From NCBI RefSeq assembly GCF_014207745.1, contig NZ_JACHJB010000002.1, positions 1 through 64,000 on the forward strand: a stretch of 64,000 bases of DNA. The letters are read 5' to 3'. Position numbers and translations under genes: made by a program. Position 1 is the stretch's first letter, and every line of letters begins with the position of its first letter. Under the pieces are notes generated by a model that did no database searches, was not told the origin of the DNA, and was given only the letters and a program-made list of their open reading frames with translations. The stretch is from Nonomuraea muscovyensis (GTDB taxonomy: Bacteria; Actinomycetota; Actinomycetes; Streptosporangiales; Streptosporangiaceae). Positions 42,601-50,277 of this stretch are shown piece after piece.

Positions 42601-43701
42601 TCACGCGAGGCACTCCCGGCGCAGGCGTTCGGCGTTGCGGAGCAGGCGGGCGATCTCCTCCTGGCCCTCGGCGGGGGCGCGGGCGCCGTCCGCCAGGCCG
42701 AGTGCCTCGCCGACGGAGCCCACGCCGCCGAGCTCGTCGCGGACGTGGCGGCCCAGCAGATCGGTGGCGCCCTCCTGGCGGGCCTCGTCGCGGCAGAAGA
42801 AGCACAGGTCGCACGTCGCCAGGCAGTCGGGCGCGTATCGGGCGGTCGCCCGGCGCAGCGCGTCGGCCAGTTCGGCGGCCGGGCGGGTGGGCAGCCCGTC
42901 CTCGCCCGGTAGCAGGTCGAACGTCAGCTCCTCGGGCAGGCCGTCCAGCAGCCGGTCGAGCGCGGTCATCCGGGCGAGCTGGCGTTCGAGCACGCCGAGC
43001 TGCCGGCGCACGTCGACCAGGGTCGCGACGGGCCGGTTGGCGAAGTTCTCCGGGCAGACGAGCACCACGTCGTGCGCCACCCGCAGCGGGTCGTGACCCA
43101 GCTCGGCGAGCATCCGGCGCAGCGCGAGCACGTAGACGGCCGCCTGCCGGGCCGCCGCCGCCACCGCCGACGGGTCGGCCTGCCCGTCGATCACCGCGAA
43201 CGACTTGATCTCCACGATGTGGAACCGGCCGCCGAGCTGGAAGGCCACCACGTCCGGCTCCAGGTAGGCGGTGTGGCCGGCGATCCCCACGCTGAGCAGC
43301 GGGTGGTCGTAGACCGTGCCGGCGTCGTCGCCGTCGCGGGCCGCCCGGTCGAACAGCGCGCGCGTGTGGGCGTGGCGCAGGTGCGCGCCGACGTTCTCGA
43401 CGTCGTGGTAGGCCACCTCGGCGATCGGCAGGCCGAGCAGTTCGCGCAGCATCCGCAGCAGCTCGGCGCAGCCGTCGGCCTTCACCAGAGCCTCGAACGC
43501 GTTGCCGCGGGTGATCGCGAACGGTGACTGGCCGAACGGCGCCGGGAACCCCAGGTGGCGGGCCGCTGCGTCCTTGTCGATGCCCGCGCCGTCCAGCAGC
43601 GCCCGGCGGGTGCAGCCCGGGTTGGCGGCGAGCGCGGCGATGGCGCGCGCGTCGTGCGGCTTCTGCGGGGTCGTGCCCCGCAGCGCGTCGAGCCGGTTCA
43701 T
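42601..43701 (-). CDS. PD-(D/E)XK nuclease with C-terminal four-Cys cluster
   Basis: A 366-residue protein. A RecB-like nuclease core is visible: GNAFEALV (Glu70), YLEPDVVAFQL (Asp150), FHIVEIKSF (Glu164, Lys166) and RQAAVYVLALRRM (Gln186, the QxxxY helix). The C-terminal part has CLATCDLCFFC, that is Cys293, 297, 300 and 303. A metal or iron-sulfur cluster next to a RecB nuclease is the hallmark of the Cas4/AddB/Dna2 group; here all four Cys are C-terminal, although Cys30 could also contribute. 96 bases separate it from the next gene; it overlaps the preceding gene as ATGA. Confidence 0.78.
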   Translation of the reverse strand: MNRLDALRGTTPQKPHDARAIAALAANPGCTRRALLDGAGIDKDAAARHLGFPAPFGQSPFAITRGNAFEALVKADGCAELLRMLRELLGLPIAEVAYHDVENVGAHLRHAHTRALFDRAARDGDDAGTVYDHPLLSVGIAGHTAYLEPDVVAFQLGGRFHIVEIKSFAVIDGQADPSAVAAAARQAAVYVLALRRMLAELGHDPLRVAHDVVLVCPENFANRPVATLVDVRRQLGVLERQLARMTALDRLLDGLPEELTFDLLPGEDGLPTRPAAELADALRRATARYAPDCLATCDLCFFCRDEARQEGATDLLGRHVRDELGGVGSVGEALGLADGARAPAEGQEEIARLLRNAERLRRECLA

Positions 43702-44645
43702 CGGCGGCCTCTCGTGGCTGTGTCTCCGGCCGGGCCGGAGGTGGTGACGGTGTCGCCCACGACGGCGTCGCGGGCGACGGTGATCAGAGTAGTGGCGCCG
43801 AACAGCCGGGACCGGTCATCGAGCTGGGATGTCGCGCGTCCGGCCAGCTCCGCGCGGTCCCGCGTGTCGCGGCCGGCGTGCACGGCCAGCTCGCGGGCGG
43901 CGGCCTCGGCCACGCGCGCGGGGTCGGGCGGGCCGAGGTCGGCGGTGTCGGCGTCGGCGGCGGCGCCGGGGATGTTGCGGGCCATGCGGGCCAGCAGCCG
44001 CAGGGCGCGCGGGTCGAGGGCGGCGAGCGGGTCGGCGCCGAGCTGCCGGGCCACGGCCATGGCGCAGGTCAGGAAGTCGACCCGGGGGCTGAGCGGGCCC
44101 ACCACGCGCCGCTCCAGCGGCCAGGTGCTCACCGTGAGCAGGCCGCGGGCGGGGGAGAGCCGGTCGGTCAGCGCGGCGCACAGGTAGTAGGGCCTGCCGT
44201 ACGGGGAGGAGGCGAACGAGCGCTCCTCGTCACGGCGCAGGCTGGTGAGCCGGCTGCCGCGCAACGTCCCGCCGAGGAGCGCCTCGCTCACGGCCGCGAC
44301 CAGCCTCGGCTGGGCCGGGGCGGCCAGCAGGGTCAGCGCCTGGTGCACCTGCTCGCGCACGGTGACCAGCGCCCCGCCCCGTGGCGCCCCGCCCTCCGAC
44401 GCCCTGCCTGGCGACGCCCCGGCCGCCCGCGCGCCTGGCGGCCCGTCCGGAGATCCGTCCGGCGACTCGTCCGGGGCTGCGCCGGGCAGGTCGCCCGTGA
44501 CCAGCGCGTCCCACGCGCGTTCGGCGGCGCGCAGCTCGGCGCGCAGGGTGCGGGCCGTCGCCGTGTCCTTGGCGCGCATGGCCGTGCGCACACCGGCCCG
44601 GAGCCCGTCGATCCGCCTTTCGAGCTCGTCCAGCCGGTCACTCAT
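43698..44645 (-). CDS. Unknown protein, first gene of the nuclease-helicase operon
   Basis: A 315-residue protein. Residues 1-50 form a predicted coiled coil (RLDELERRIDGLRAGVRTAM, TARTLRAELRAAERAWDAL). A Pro/Gly/Ser-rich linker (55-92) follows. The next part may be a winged helix (VREQVHQALTLLAAPAQPRL, then GGTLRGSRLTSLRRDEERSF), with YGRPYYLCAALT as in DNA-binding wings. The rest is helical. I recognise no family. It overlaps the nuclease start by four bases, and AT-rich sequence at 44650-44705 probably holds the operon promoter. Confidence 0.72.
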   Translation of the reverse strand: MSDRLDELERRIDGLRAGVRTAMRAKDTATARTLRAELRAAERAWDALVTGDLPGAAPDESPDGSPDGPPGARAAGASPGRASEGGAPRGGALVTVREQVHQALTLLAAPAQPRLVAAVSEALLGGTLRGSRLTSLRRDEERSFASSPYGRPYYLCAALTDRLSPARGLLTVSTWPLERRVVGPLSPRVDFLTCAMAVARQLGADPLAALDPRALRLLARMARNIPGAAADADTADLGPPDPARVAEAAARELAVHAGRDTRDRAELAGRATSQLDDRSRLFGATTLITVARDAVVGDTVTTSGPAGDTATRGRR

Positions 44646-44711
44646 GGCGGGAAGCGTAACAGGAGTTCCAGTATTTACCAGTAATTCGTTGAATCTACGA
44701 TGTAAAGGCCG

Positions 44712-45398
44712 TCACTCCGCCGGCGCGGCGAGCACCCACGTACGGTCGTCCGTCACGAACCTCTCCAGCCGCAGGCCGGCCCGCGCAAGCTCGGCCGCGA
44801 GCCGCTCGTCCGTCAGGCGCCACGACCGGAACGACTGCGTCCACTCCTTGCCGCCGTGGGTGTAGCGCATGGTCGAGTGGACCAGGCCGGGGGAGACCTC
44901 CTCGACCGCGGCCACCTCGATGGTCAGCCCGTCCACCGTCCTGCCCTGGCCGGGCCGCCGGTCGTCGTGCCGTTCCGGCGGCGTCCACTGGATGAGCACG
45001 CGGCCGTCCGGCGCCACGTGCCGCGCGCAGGTGTCCAGCAGCAGTCGCCGGCCCTCCTCCTCGGCCGTCTGCACGAGGTGCGAGGCCAGCATGACCAGGT
45101 CGAAGCGCCGCTCCAGCCGCAGGTCCTGGATGCCCGACCGGACCGTGCGGGCGCCGCGCACGTGCGCCAGCATCTCGGCCGACTCGTCGACGGCGACCAC
45201 CTCGAAGCCCCGCTCGACCAGCGGGTGCGTCACCCGGCCCACCCCGCAGCCGAGCTCCAGGACCGAACCGCCGGGTGGCGTCACCCCGGCCACCACGTCG
45301 GGCTCGTCGCCGGCCTTCATGAGCAGGTAGAACTCCACCGGCGAGCCGTCGCGCGTGATGGGCCCGGTGCCGGTGCCGCTGTCAGGCATGATCGTCAT
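44712..45398 (-). CDS. SAM-dependent methyltransferase at the end of the PKS-ole operon
   Basis: A 228-residue class I methyltransferase. Motif I is VLELGCGVGRVTHPLVERG (about 44-62), the acidic end of strand 2 is VVAVDESAEML, and RFDLVMLASHLVQTA follows. The start overlaps the OleB-like gene by 17 bases (ATG at 45398; ATG at 45389 is an alternative), so it is translated with that operon. It might O-methylate an acid or hydroxyl of the pathway product. Similarity alone does not reveal the substrate. Confidence 0.85.
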   Translation of the reverse strand: MTIMPDSGTGTGPITRDGSPVEFYLLMKAGDEPDVVAGVTPPGGSVLELGCGVGRVTHPLVERGFEVVAVDESAEMLAHVRGARTVRSGIQDLRLERRFDLVMLASHLVQTAEEEGRRLLLDTCARHVAPDGRVLIQWTPPERHDDRRPGQGRTVDGLTIEVAAVEEVSPGLVHSTMRYTHGGKEWTQSFRSWRLTDERLAAELARAGLRLERFVTDDRTWVLAAPAE

Positions 45399-46380
45399 GT
45401 TTCTCGACGCTAGACGACGGAGCCGTCCCCGGCGAGACCCAACCCGGCCCCGGTTCGCCGGCCGCCCCGGTGTCCAGCAGGAAGGCGCGCAGGGCGGGCA
45501 CGAGCTGCTCGTGAGCGTCCTCCAGCACGTAGTGGCCGGCGTGCGGGTACAGGACCGTGCGGGCGGCGGGCAGGCGCCGCCGCCACTCGTCGAGGATCCC
45601 CGGGTCGAAGACCGGGTCGCGCAGCCCCCACGCGATGAGCGCCGGCAGGCCGGCGAACCCCTCCAGAGCCTCGCCCGTGGCCCGCAGCACCGGCCACGCG
45701 GCATCGCCGGGCCGCAGCGGGATGTCGTGGACGAAGCGCTGGACGGCCACGCGGTGCGCGGGCCGGTCGTACGGGGCGAGGAACGCCGCCCGCACCTCGG
45801 CCGGCATCCGGCGGCGCACCCCGAGCGGCCGCCAGGTGGCGCCGCGGGCGAAGGCGTTGCGGCGGAACAGCCAGCCGCCCAGCGCCGTCTCGCGCAGCAG
45901 CCAGAGCGGCAGCCGCAGGGGCGGGCGCACCCGCTCGCCGTGCGGGTTGGGGAAGGCGGCGGTGTTGAGGATCACCAGGCGGGCCACCCGCCCGGGGTGG
46001 CGGGCCGCCCAGGCCAGGCCGATCGGACCGCCCCAGTCGTGCACGACCAGCGTCCAGCCGCGCTCCGGCGCGGCGTGCGCCCCGACCAGGTGGCCGACCA
46101 GCGCCTCCAGGTCCGCCACCCGGGAGGCGAGGGTGTGCGGGTAGCGGTCCGGGGCGGGCTTGTCGGACAGGCCCATGCCGATGTGGTCGGGCGCGACGCA
46201 GCGGAACGCGTCCCGCAGCGCCAGGATCGGCCGCCGCCACAGGTAGCTCCACGACGGGTTGCCGTGCACGAACAGCAGCGGCGCGCCCGACCCCTCGTCG
46301 AGGTAGTGCTGGCGCAGCCCGCCACGTGCCGGCGGGGCGAACCAGCGGGAGGTGAACGGGTAGCCGGGGTACACGGTCAC
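45382..46380 (-). CDS. oleB: OleB-like alpha/beta hydrolase (beta-lactone decarboxylase type)
   Basis: A 332-residue alpha/beta-hydrolase of the haloalkane-dehalogenase branch. The nucleophile is an Asp (Asp115 in VVHDWGGPIG) rather than Ser, the oxyanion loop is HGNPSWSYLWR, and the C-terminal HAGHYVLED has the catalytic His. OleB proteins have exactly this set and decarboxylate beta-lactones to cis-olefins. GTG at 46380 overlaps the OleD stop as GTGA. Assignment as OleB rests on the neighbouring OleA, OleC and OleD homologues; alone it could be a dehalogenase or epoxide hydrolase. Confidence 0.85.
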   Translation of the reverse strand: MTVYPGYPFTSRWFAPPARGGLRQHYLDEGSGAPLLFVHGNPSWSYLWRRPILALRDAFRCVAPDHIGMGLSDKPAPDRYPHTLASRVADLEALVGHLVGAHAAPERGWTLVVHDWGGPIGLAWAARHPGRVARLVILNTAAFPNPHGERVRPPLRLPLWLLRETALGGWLFRRNAFARGATWRPLGVRRRMPAEVRAAFLAPYDRPAHRVAVQRFVHDIPLRPGDAAWPVLRATGEALEGFAGLPALIAWGLRDPVFDPGILDEWRRRLPAARTVLYPHAGHYVLEDAHEQLVPALRAFLLDTGAAGEPGPGWVSPGTAPSSSVEKHDDHA

Positions 46381-47420
46381 CGGGCGGCCTCCGGCGGGTG
46401 GGCGGCAGGGTGGGTGGCAGGGTGGCTGGCAGGGTGGCTGGCAAGGTGGGCGGTCAGGCGGGCCAGGCCCTCGGCGGTGCCGACCCGGGGCTCGTAGCCG
46501 AGGTCGCGGCGGGCGGCCGAGATGTCGAACCAGTGCGCCGTGGAAGCCTGCTCCACCAGGAAGCGCGTCAGCGGCGGCTCGCCGCAGTCCAGCCCCAGCC
46601 TCCCGGCGAGCCGCCAGCCGCCCTCCAGCAGCGCCGCCGCCAGCAGTGCCGGAGGGGCGGGCAGCCGTCGCCGCACCGGTGCCACGCCGGCGGCGGCGAG
46701 CAACGCGTTGACCCACGCGCCGAAGCCGCCGGGCTCACCCTGGGTGATGAAGTACGCCCGGCCACACAGCGGCGAACCCGGGCGCAGCCGGTCGAGCGCC
46801 AGCACGTGGGCGTCGGCGGCGTTGTCGATGTAGACCGTGTCGACCGTCCTGTCGGCCAGGCCCAGCAGCCACAGCCGGCGGCGGTTGGCCACCAGGCCCG
46901 GCAGGAAGTGCGGATCACCGGGCCCCCAGATGAGGTGCGGGCGCAGCGCGACGACGGGCACCGTGCCGGCGGCGGACAGCACGAGCCGTTCGGCCGCGGC
47001 CTTGGACCGGGGATAGGCGGCGGTGAAGCGGCGGGCGTAGGGCGCCGACTCGTCCACGCCCTCCAGGTCGCGCCCGTCGTGCACGACGCTGGGGGAGGAG
47101 GTGTGGACCAGCCGCGCGCCGGCGCGGGCGCAGGCGTCCAGCACGTTGCGGGTGCCGTCCACGTTGATCTCCCGGTACTCGCGGTCCGGCCCGTACGCGC
47201 CCGCCTTGGCGGCGCAGTGCACCACGGCCTCGCAGCGGCCCACCGCGGCCCGCACCGCCGCGGCGTCGCGGAGGTCGGCGAGGTGCTGGATCACGCCGAG
47301 CGCGTCGAGGCCGGGGTGGCGGCGGCGGTGCAGGGTGTGGACGGTGTCGCCCCGGGCGACCAGCCGCCGGCACACCGCCCGGCCCAGGAACCCGCCGCCT
47401 CCCGTCACCAGGACGTTCAC
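46377..47420 (-). CDS. oleD: OleD-like NAD(P)-dependent 2-alkyl-3-ketoacid reductase
   Basis: A 347-residue extended short-chain dehydrogenase of the 3-beta-HSD/epimerase type. The cofactor loop is VTGGGGFLGRAV at the N-terminus, the catalytic residues are in HTSSPSVVHDG and the YPRSKAAAE motif (Y-x3-K). OleD reduces the 2-alkyl-3-ketoacid made by OleA to the hydroxy acid. The C-terminal 20 residues are a repeat (ASHPASHPATHPAAH) from a tandem duplication of GGGTGGCAGGGTGGCT-like DNA at 46410-46450. It overlaps OleC before it and OleB after it as GTGA. Confidence 0.88.
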   Translation of the reverse strand: MNVLVTGGGGFLGRAVCRRLVARGDTVHTLHRRRHPGLDALGVIQHLADLRDAAAVRAAVGRCEAVVHCAAKAGAYGPDREYREINVDGTRNVLDACARAGARLVHTSSPSVVHDGRDLEGVDESAPYARRFTAAYPRSKAAAERLVLSAAGTVPVVALRPHLIWGPGDPHFLPGLVANRRRLWLLGLADRTVDTVYIDNAADAHVLALDRLRPGSPLCGRAYFITQGEPGGFGAWVNALLAAAGVAPVRRRLPAPPALLAAALLEGGWRLAGRLGLDCGEPPLTRFLVEQASTAHWFDISAARRDLGYEPRVGTAEGLARLTAHLASHPASHPATHPAAHPPEAAR

Positions 47421-49216
47421 CGCGGACCCACCCGCAGCCGGCGGGCCGCCCACCCGGCCAGCACACCCCTGCGGATCTTGCTGTTGTGCCGGGCGTCCAC
47501 CGGGAACCCGGAATGGAACAGCACCTCACGCAGGCCGGCGGCGTGCGGGTGCCGGGCCGCCGTCTCCAGGACCGCGGCCCGCACGCGGTCGCGTTCGGCG
47601 CGCGGCTCCGGCTCCACCACGAGGACCGGGCGCTGGGCGCCCGGCGGCCCGACGCCGACGAGGGCGGTGCGCCGGACGCCGGGCACCGCGGCGAACAGGG
47701 TCTCGACGTGGTCGGTGTACAGGTCGCCGCCGGCCGTGCGGACCCGTTCGGACTTGCGGCCGGCGAACCACAGGCGGCCCTGCTCGTCGAGGTGGCCGAG
47801 GTCGCCCATCCGGTGCCAGACCCGCCGACCGTCGTGGATCCGCGCCAGGGCGGTCGCGGCGGGGTCGTCCAGGTACGGGTCGCTGACCGCCGGGGAGGCG
47901 ACGACGATCTCGCCCACGGTGCCGGCCGGCACGGACAGCTCGTCGCTCCACCGCTCGACGGGACCGTCGGTCACCGTGATCACTCGCACCAGCGTGCCCG
48001 GCAGCGGAACCCCCAGACACGTCCCCCGGGCGTCCGCCGCCGGGTACCCGAGCCCGGCGGACCCCGGAGACCTGAGCCCGGCGGACACCGGAGGTCCGAG
48101 CCCGGCGGGCATCTGGGGCCCGAGCCCGGTCGGCGCCCGGCCGGAGAGGGCGGCGGCCAGGTCCCTGCCCGTGATCGCGGCCACCGGCAGGCACTCCGTG
48201 GCGCCGTACACCGACAGCACCCGCGCCCCGGCGGGCAGGCAGGCGCGCACCCGGCGCAGAGTCGGCAGCGGCAGCGGCGCCCCGGACACGGCCACGTCCC
48301 GCACGGACGAAAGGACCAGGCCCCGGGCCACGCAGTGGCGGGCCAGCCGGTCCAGCAGGGCCGGGGCGGCGAACACGCCCGCCACGCCGTACCGCTGGAT
48401 GTCGGCGGCCAGGGAGGCCGGATCGGCGCGGACCGGCCGCCGCGGGTCCAGGTCGGGCAGCACCGCGGTCGCCCCGAGCGCCGCCGCCCCCAGCGCGAAC
48501 GGCACGAACGTGGACAGCATGGGCGTGCCCGGCTGGAAGACGTCGAGCGTGGCGAGCAGGTCGAGCTGCGCGGCGAGGTGGCGGTGCCGCAGCGGCACGC
48601 CCTTGGGCGGGCCGGTGGAGCCGGAGGTGTAGGCGATCAGCGCCAGGTCGTCGGGCGACGGCATCCGCGCCCCCGCCCCCGCCCCTGCCCCCGCCCCTGC
48701 CCCCGCCTCCGCCTCCGCCCGTGACACGGCGGCGCGCAGGCTCGCGAGGGTCGGCCCCGGCCACAGCCGCCGCGGGCCGACCGTGATGCTCACCCGGTTG
48801 CCGCGCCGGGCCCACCCCAGCACCAGCCTGGCCGCCTGGGCGAGCGGGACGCCGATGAACGCCTCCGCGCCGGCCCGGTCCAGGCATCGCCTGATCGCGG
48901 CCCACGGCAGCCCCGGATCGACCATCACCGGCACCGCGCCCATCCGCAGCAGCGACAGCGCCAGCACTCCGAGCTCGACGCCGGGGTACACGAGCAGCAC
49001 GGCCCGCATGCCCGGCCGCACGCCGGCCCGCGCCAGCGCCGCGGTCGTGTGCTCCACCGACCGCGCCATCTCCAGGTAGGTGACCGCCTCCGGCGCGCGC
49101 CCGCCCACCTGGCAGGCGAGCACGCCGGGCTGCTCGCGCGCCCAGCGCTCGGCCCGCAGGACCACCTCGCTCACCGGCTCGTACGGAACGGTCTCGGCGG
49201 GGATGTCGGGCGTCAT
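47417..49216 (-). CDS. oleC: OleC-like AMP-dependent beta-lactone synthetase
   Basis: A 599-residue ANL-superfamily enzyme. The ATP loop is AYTSGSTGPPKGVPLRH, then VYGATECLPV, GDLGHLDEQGRLWFAGRK and RVRTAGGDLY; the C-terminal HNSKIRRGVL has the catalytic Lys. OleC forms a beta-lactone from the 2-alkyl-3-hydroxyacid. Two repeat insertions stand out: an alternating Gly-Ala run (about 183-194) from CGCCCCTGCCC-type DNA, and a three-fold repeat with GLGPQMPAGLGPP (about 395-425). It starts with ATG four bases after the OleA stop. Confidence 0.88.
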   Translation of the reverse strand: MTPDIPAETVPYEPVSEVVLRAERWAREQPGVLACQVGGRAPEAVTYLEMARSVEHTTAALARAGVRPGMRAVLLVYPGVELGVLALSLLRMGAVPVMVDPGLPWAAIRRCLDRAGAEAFIGVPLAQAARLVLGWARRGNRVSITVGPRRLWPGPTLASLRAAVSRAEAEAGAGAGAGAGAGARMPSPDDLALIAYTSGSTGPPKGVPLRHRHLAAQLDLLATLDVFQPGTPMLSTFVPFALGAAALGATAVLPDLDPRRPVRADPASLAADIQRYGVAGVFAAPALLDRLARHCVARGLVLSSVRDVAVSGAPLPLPTLRRVRACLPAGARVLSVYGATECLPVAAITGRDLAAALSGRAPTGLGPQMPAGLGPPVSAGLRSPGSAGLGYPAADARGTCLGVPLPGTLVRVITVTDGPVERWSDELSVPAGTVGEIVVASPAVSDPYLDDPAATALARIHDGRRVWHRMGDLGHLDEQGRLWFAGRKSERVRTAGGDLYTDHVETLFAAVPGVRRTALVGVGPPGAQRPVLVVEPEPRAERDRVRAAVLETAARHPHAAGLREVLFHSGFPVDARHNSKIRRGVLAGWAARRLRVGPR

Positions 49217-49220
49217 CGGC

Positions 49221-50240
49221 TCACCACCGCACGACCACGACACCGGCGCTGAACCCGCTGGCCAGCCCCACCATGGCCACCAGGTCGCCGCGCCGCACCC
49301 GGCCCGCGCCCACCGCGTGGGCGAGCTGCGCCGGCAGCGTGGCGGCGACGAGGTTGCCGTGCCGGGCGATGGTGACGACGACCTTGCCCGGCGGTATCCC
49401 GGCCTGCTCGCAGAACTTCCACAGCCCCGGCAGCGACGCCTGGTGCACGCAGATCGCCGCGAAGTCGTCCCAGGTCAGGCCGAGATCGCTGAGCAGCTTG
49501 TGGAACACGGTGAGGTCGATGCGCTGCATGCCGTGCACCAGGCCGACCGCGTCCACGGTGAGCGGCCGGAGCTGCGGCCAGGCGGACGCGGGGTCGCTGG
49601 TCAGGTTGGCCAGGTCCACGGTCGCCGCCTGCCAGCCGGCGGAGTGGGCGGCGAACCGGTGGCCGAGCACGCCCGGCTCCGTCCCCGGCTCCAGCAGCAG
49701 CGCGGCGCCGGCGTCGGAGACGGTGTAGGCGGCCGCGACGGCGAAGAACTCCTCCGCGCCGGTCAGCGTCCACGGCATGAACGCGCTGGCCAGCTCGCCG
49801 CAGCAGACCAGCACCCGGCGGTGGCGGCCGGTGCGGATGAGCGCGTCGGCCACCTGGATCGCGTTCAGCGTGCCGTTGCAGGCGTTGCGCACGTCGAAGA
49901 CGGGACAGCCGGCGCCGAGCTTGGCCGCCACGACGTGCGCGGTGGCGGGCTCGACCAGGTCAATCGTCACGCCCGCGTAGACGATCAGGTCGAGGTCGTG
50001 CGGCTGGAGCCCGGTCTCCGCCAGCGTCCGGCGGGCGGCGTGCGCGGCCAGGTCCGACGGCTTCTCGTCGGGCGCGGCGAGGTGGCGGCGCCGGACCCCG
50101 CTGCCGTTGTGGATGACCCCGCGGGGCAGGTCGAGGCCGGGATTGCGGGCGGCCAGCCGGTCCTCCAGCTCCGCCGTGGTCATCGTGGTCTCCGGCAGGT
50201 GGGCGGCCACCGCGGTGATGCGGGTGTGGACCGTGGTCAC
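49221..50240 (-). CDS. oleA: OleA-like ketoacyl synthase III (thiolase fold)
   Basis: A 339-residue FabH/OleA-type condensing enzyme. The Cys-His-Asn triad is in VRNACNGTLN (Cys121), CVHQASLPGLW (His266) and ARHGNLVAATLP (Asn296). DLVEPATAH has a glutamate (Glu97) about 24 residues before the Cys, in the place of the extra OleA glutamate (Glu117 in the Xanthomonas enzyme), which FabH lacks. OleA condenses two acyl chains head to head into a 2-alkyl-3-ketoacid. The GTG at 50240 follows AAGGAG and lies 37 bases after the PKS stop. Confidence 0.85.
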   Translation of the reverse strand: MTTVHTRITAVAAHLPETTMTTAELEDRLAARNPGLDLPRGVIHNGSGVRRRHLAAPDEKPSDLAAHAARRTLAETGLQPHDLDLIVYAGVTIDLVEPATAHVVAAKLGAGCPVFDVRNACNGTLNAIQVADALIRTGRHRRVLVCCGELASAFMPWTLTGAEEFFAVAAAYTVSDAGAALLLEPGTEPGVLGHRFAAHSAGWQAATVDLANLTSDPASAWPQLRPLTVDAVGLVHGMQRIDLTVFHKLLSDLGLTWDDFAAICVHQASLPGLWKFCEQAGIPPGKVVVTIARHGNLVAATLPAQLAHAVGAGRVRRGDLVAMVGLASGFSAGVVVVRW

Positions 50241-50277
50241 GGGCGTCTCCTTCGTCCGTACGGCCGGCGGCACCCGG

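Noticed and set aside
45382..46380. Haloalkane dehalogenase
   Set aside because: The Asp nucleophile and fold would allow it, but the position in an OleA-C-D series makes OleB the better assignment.
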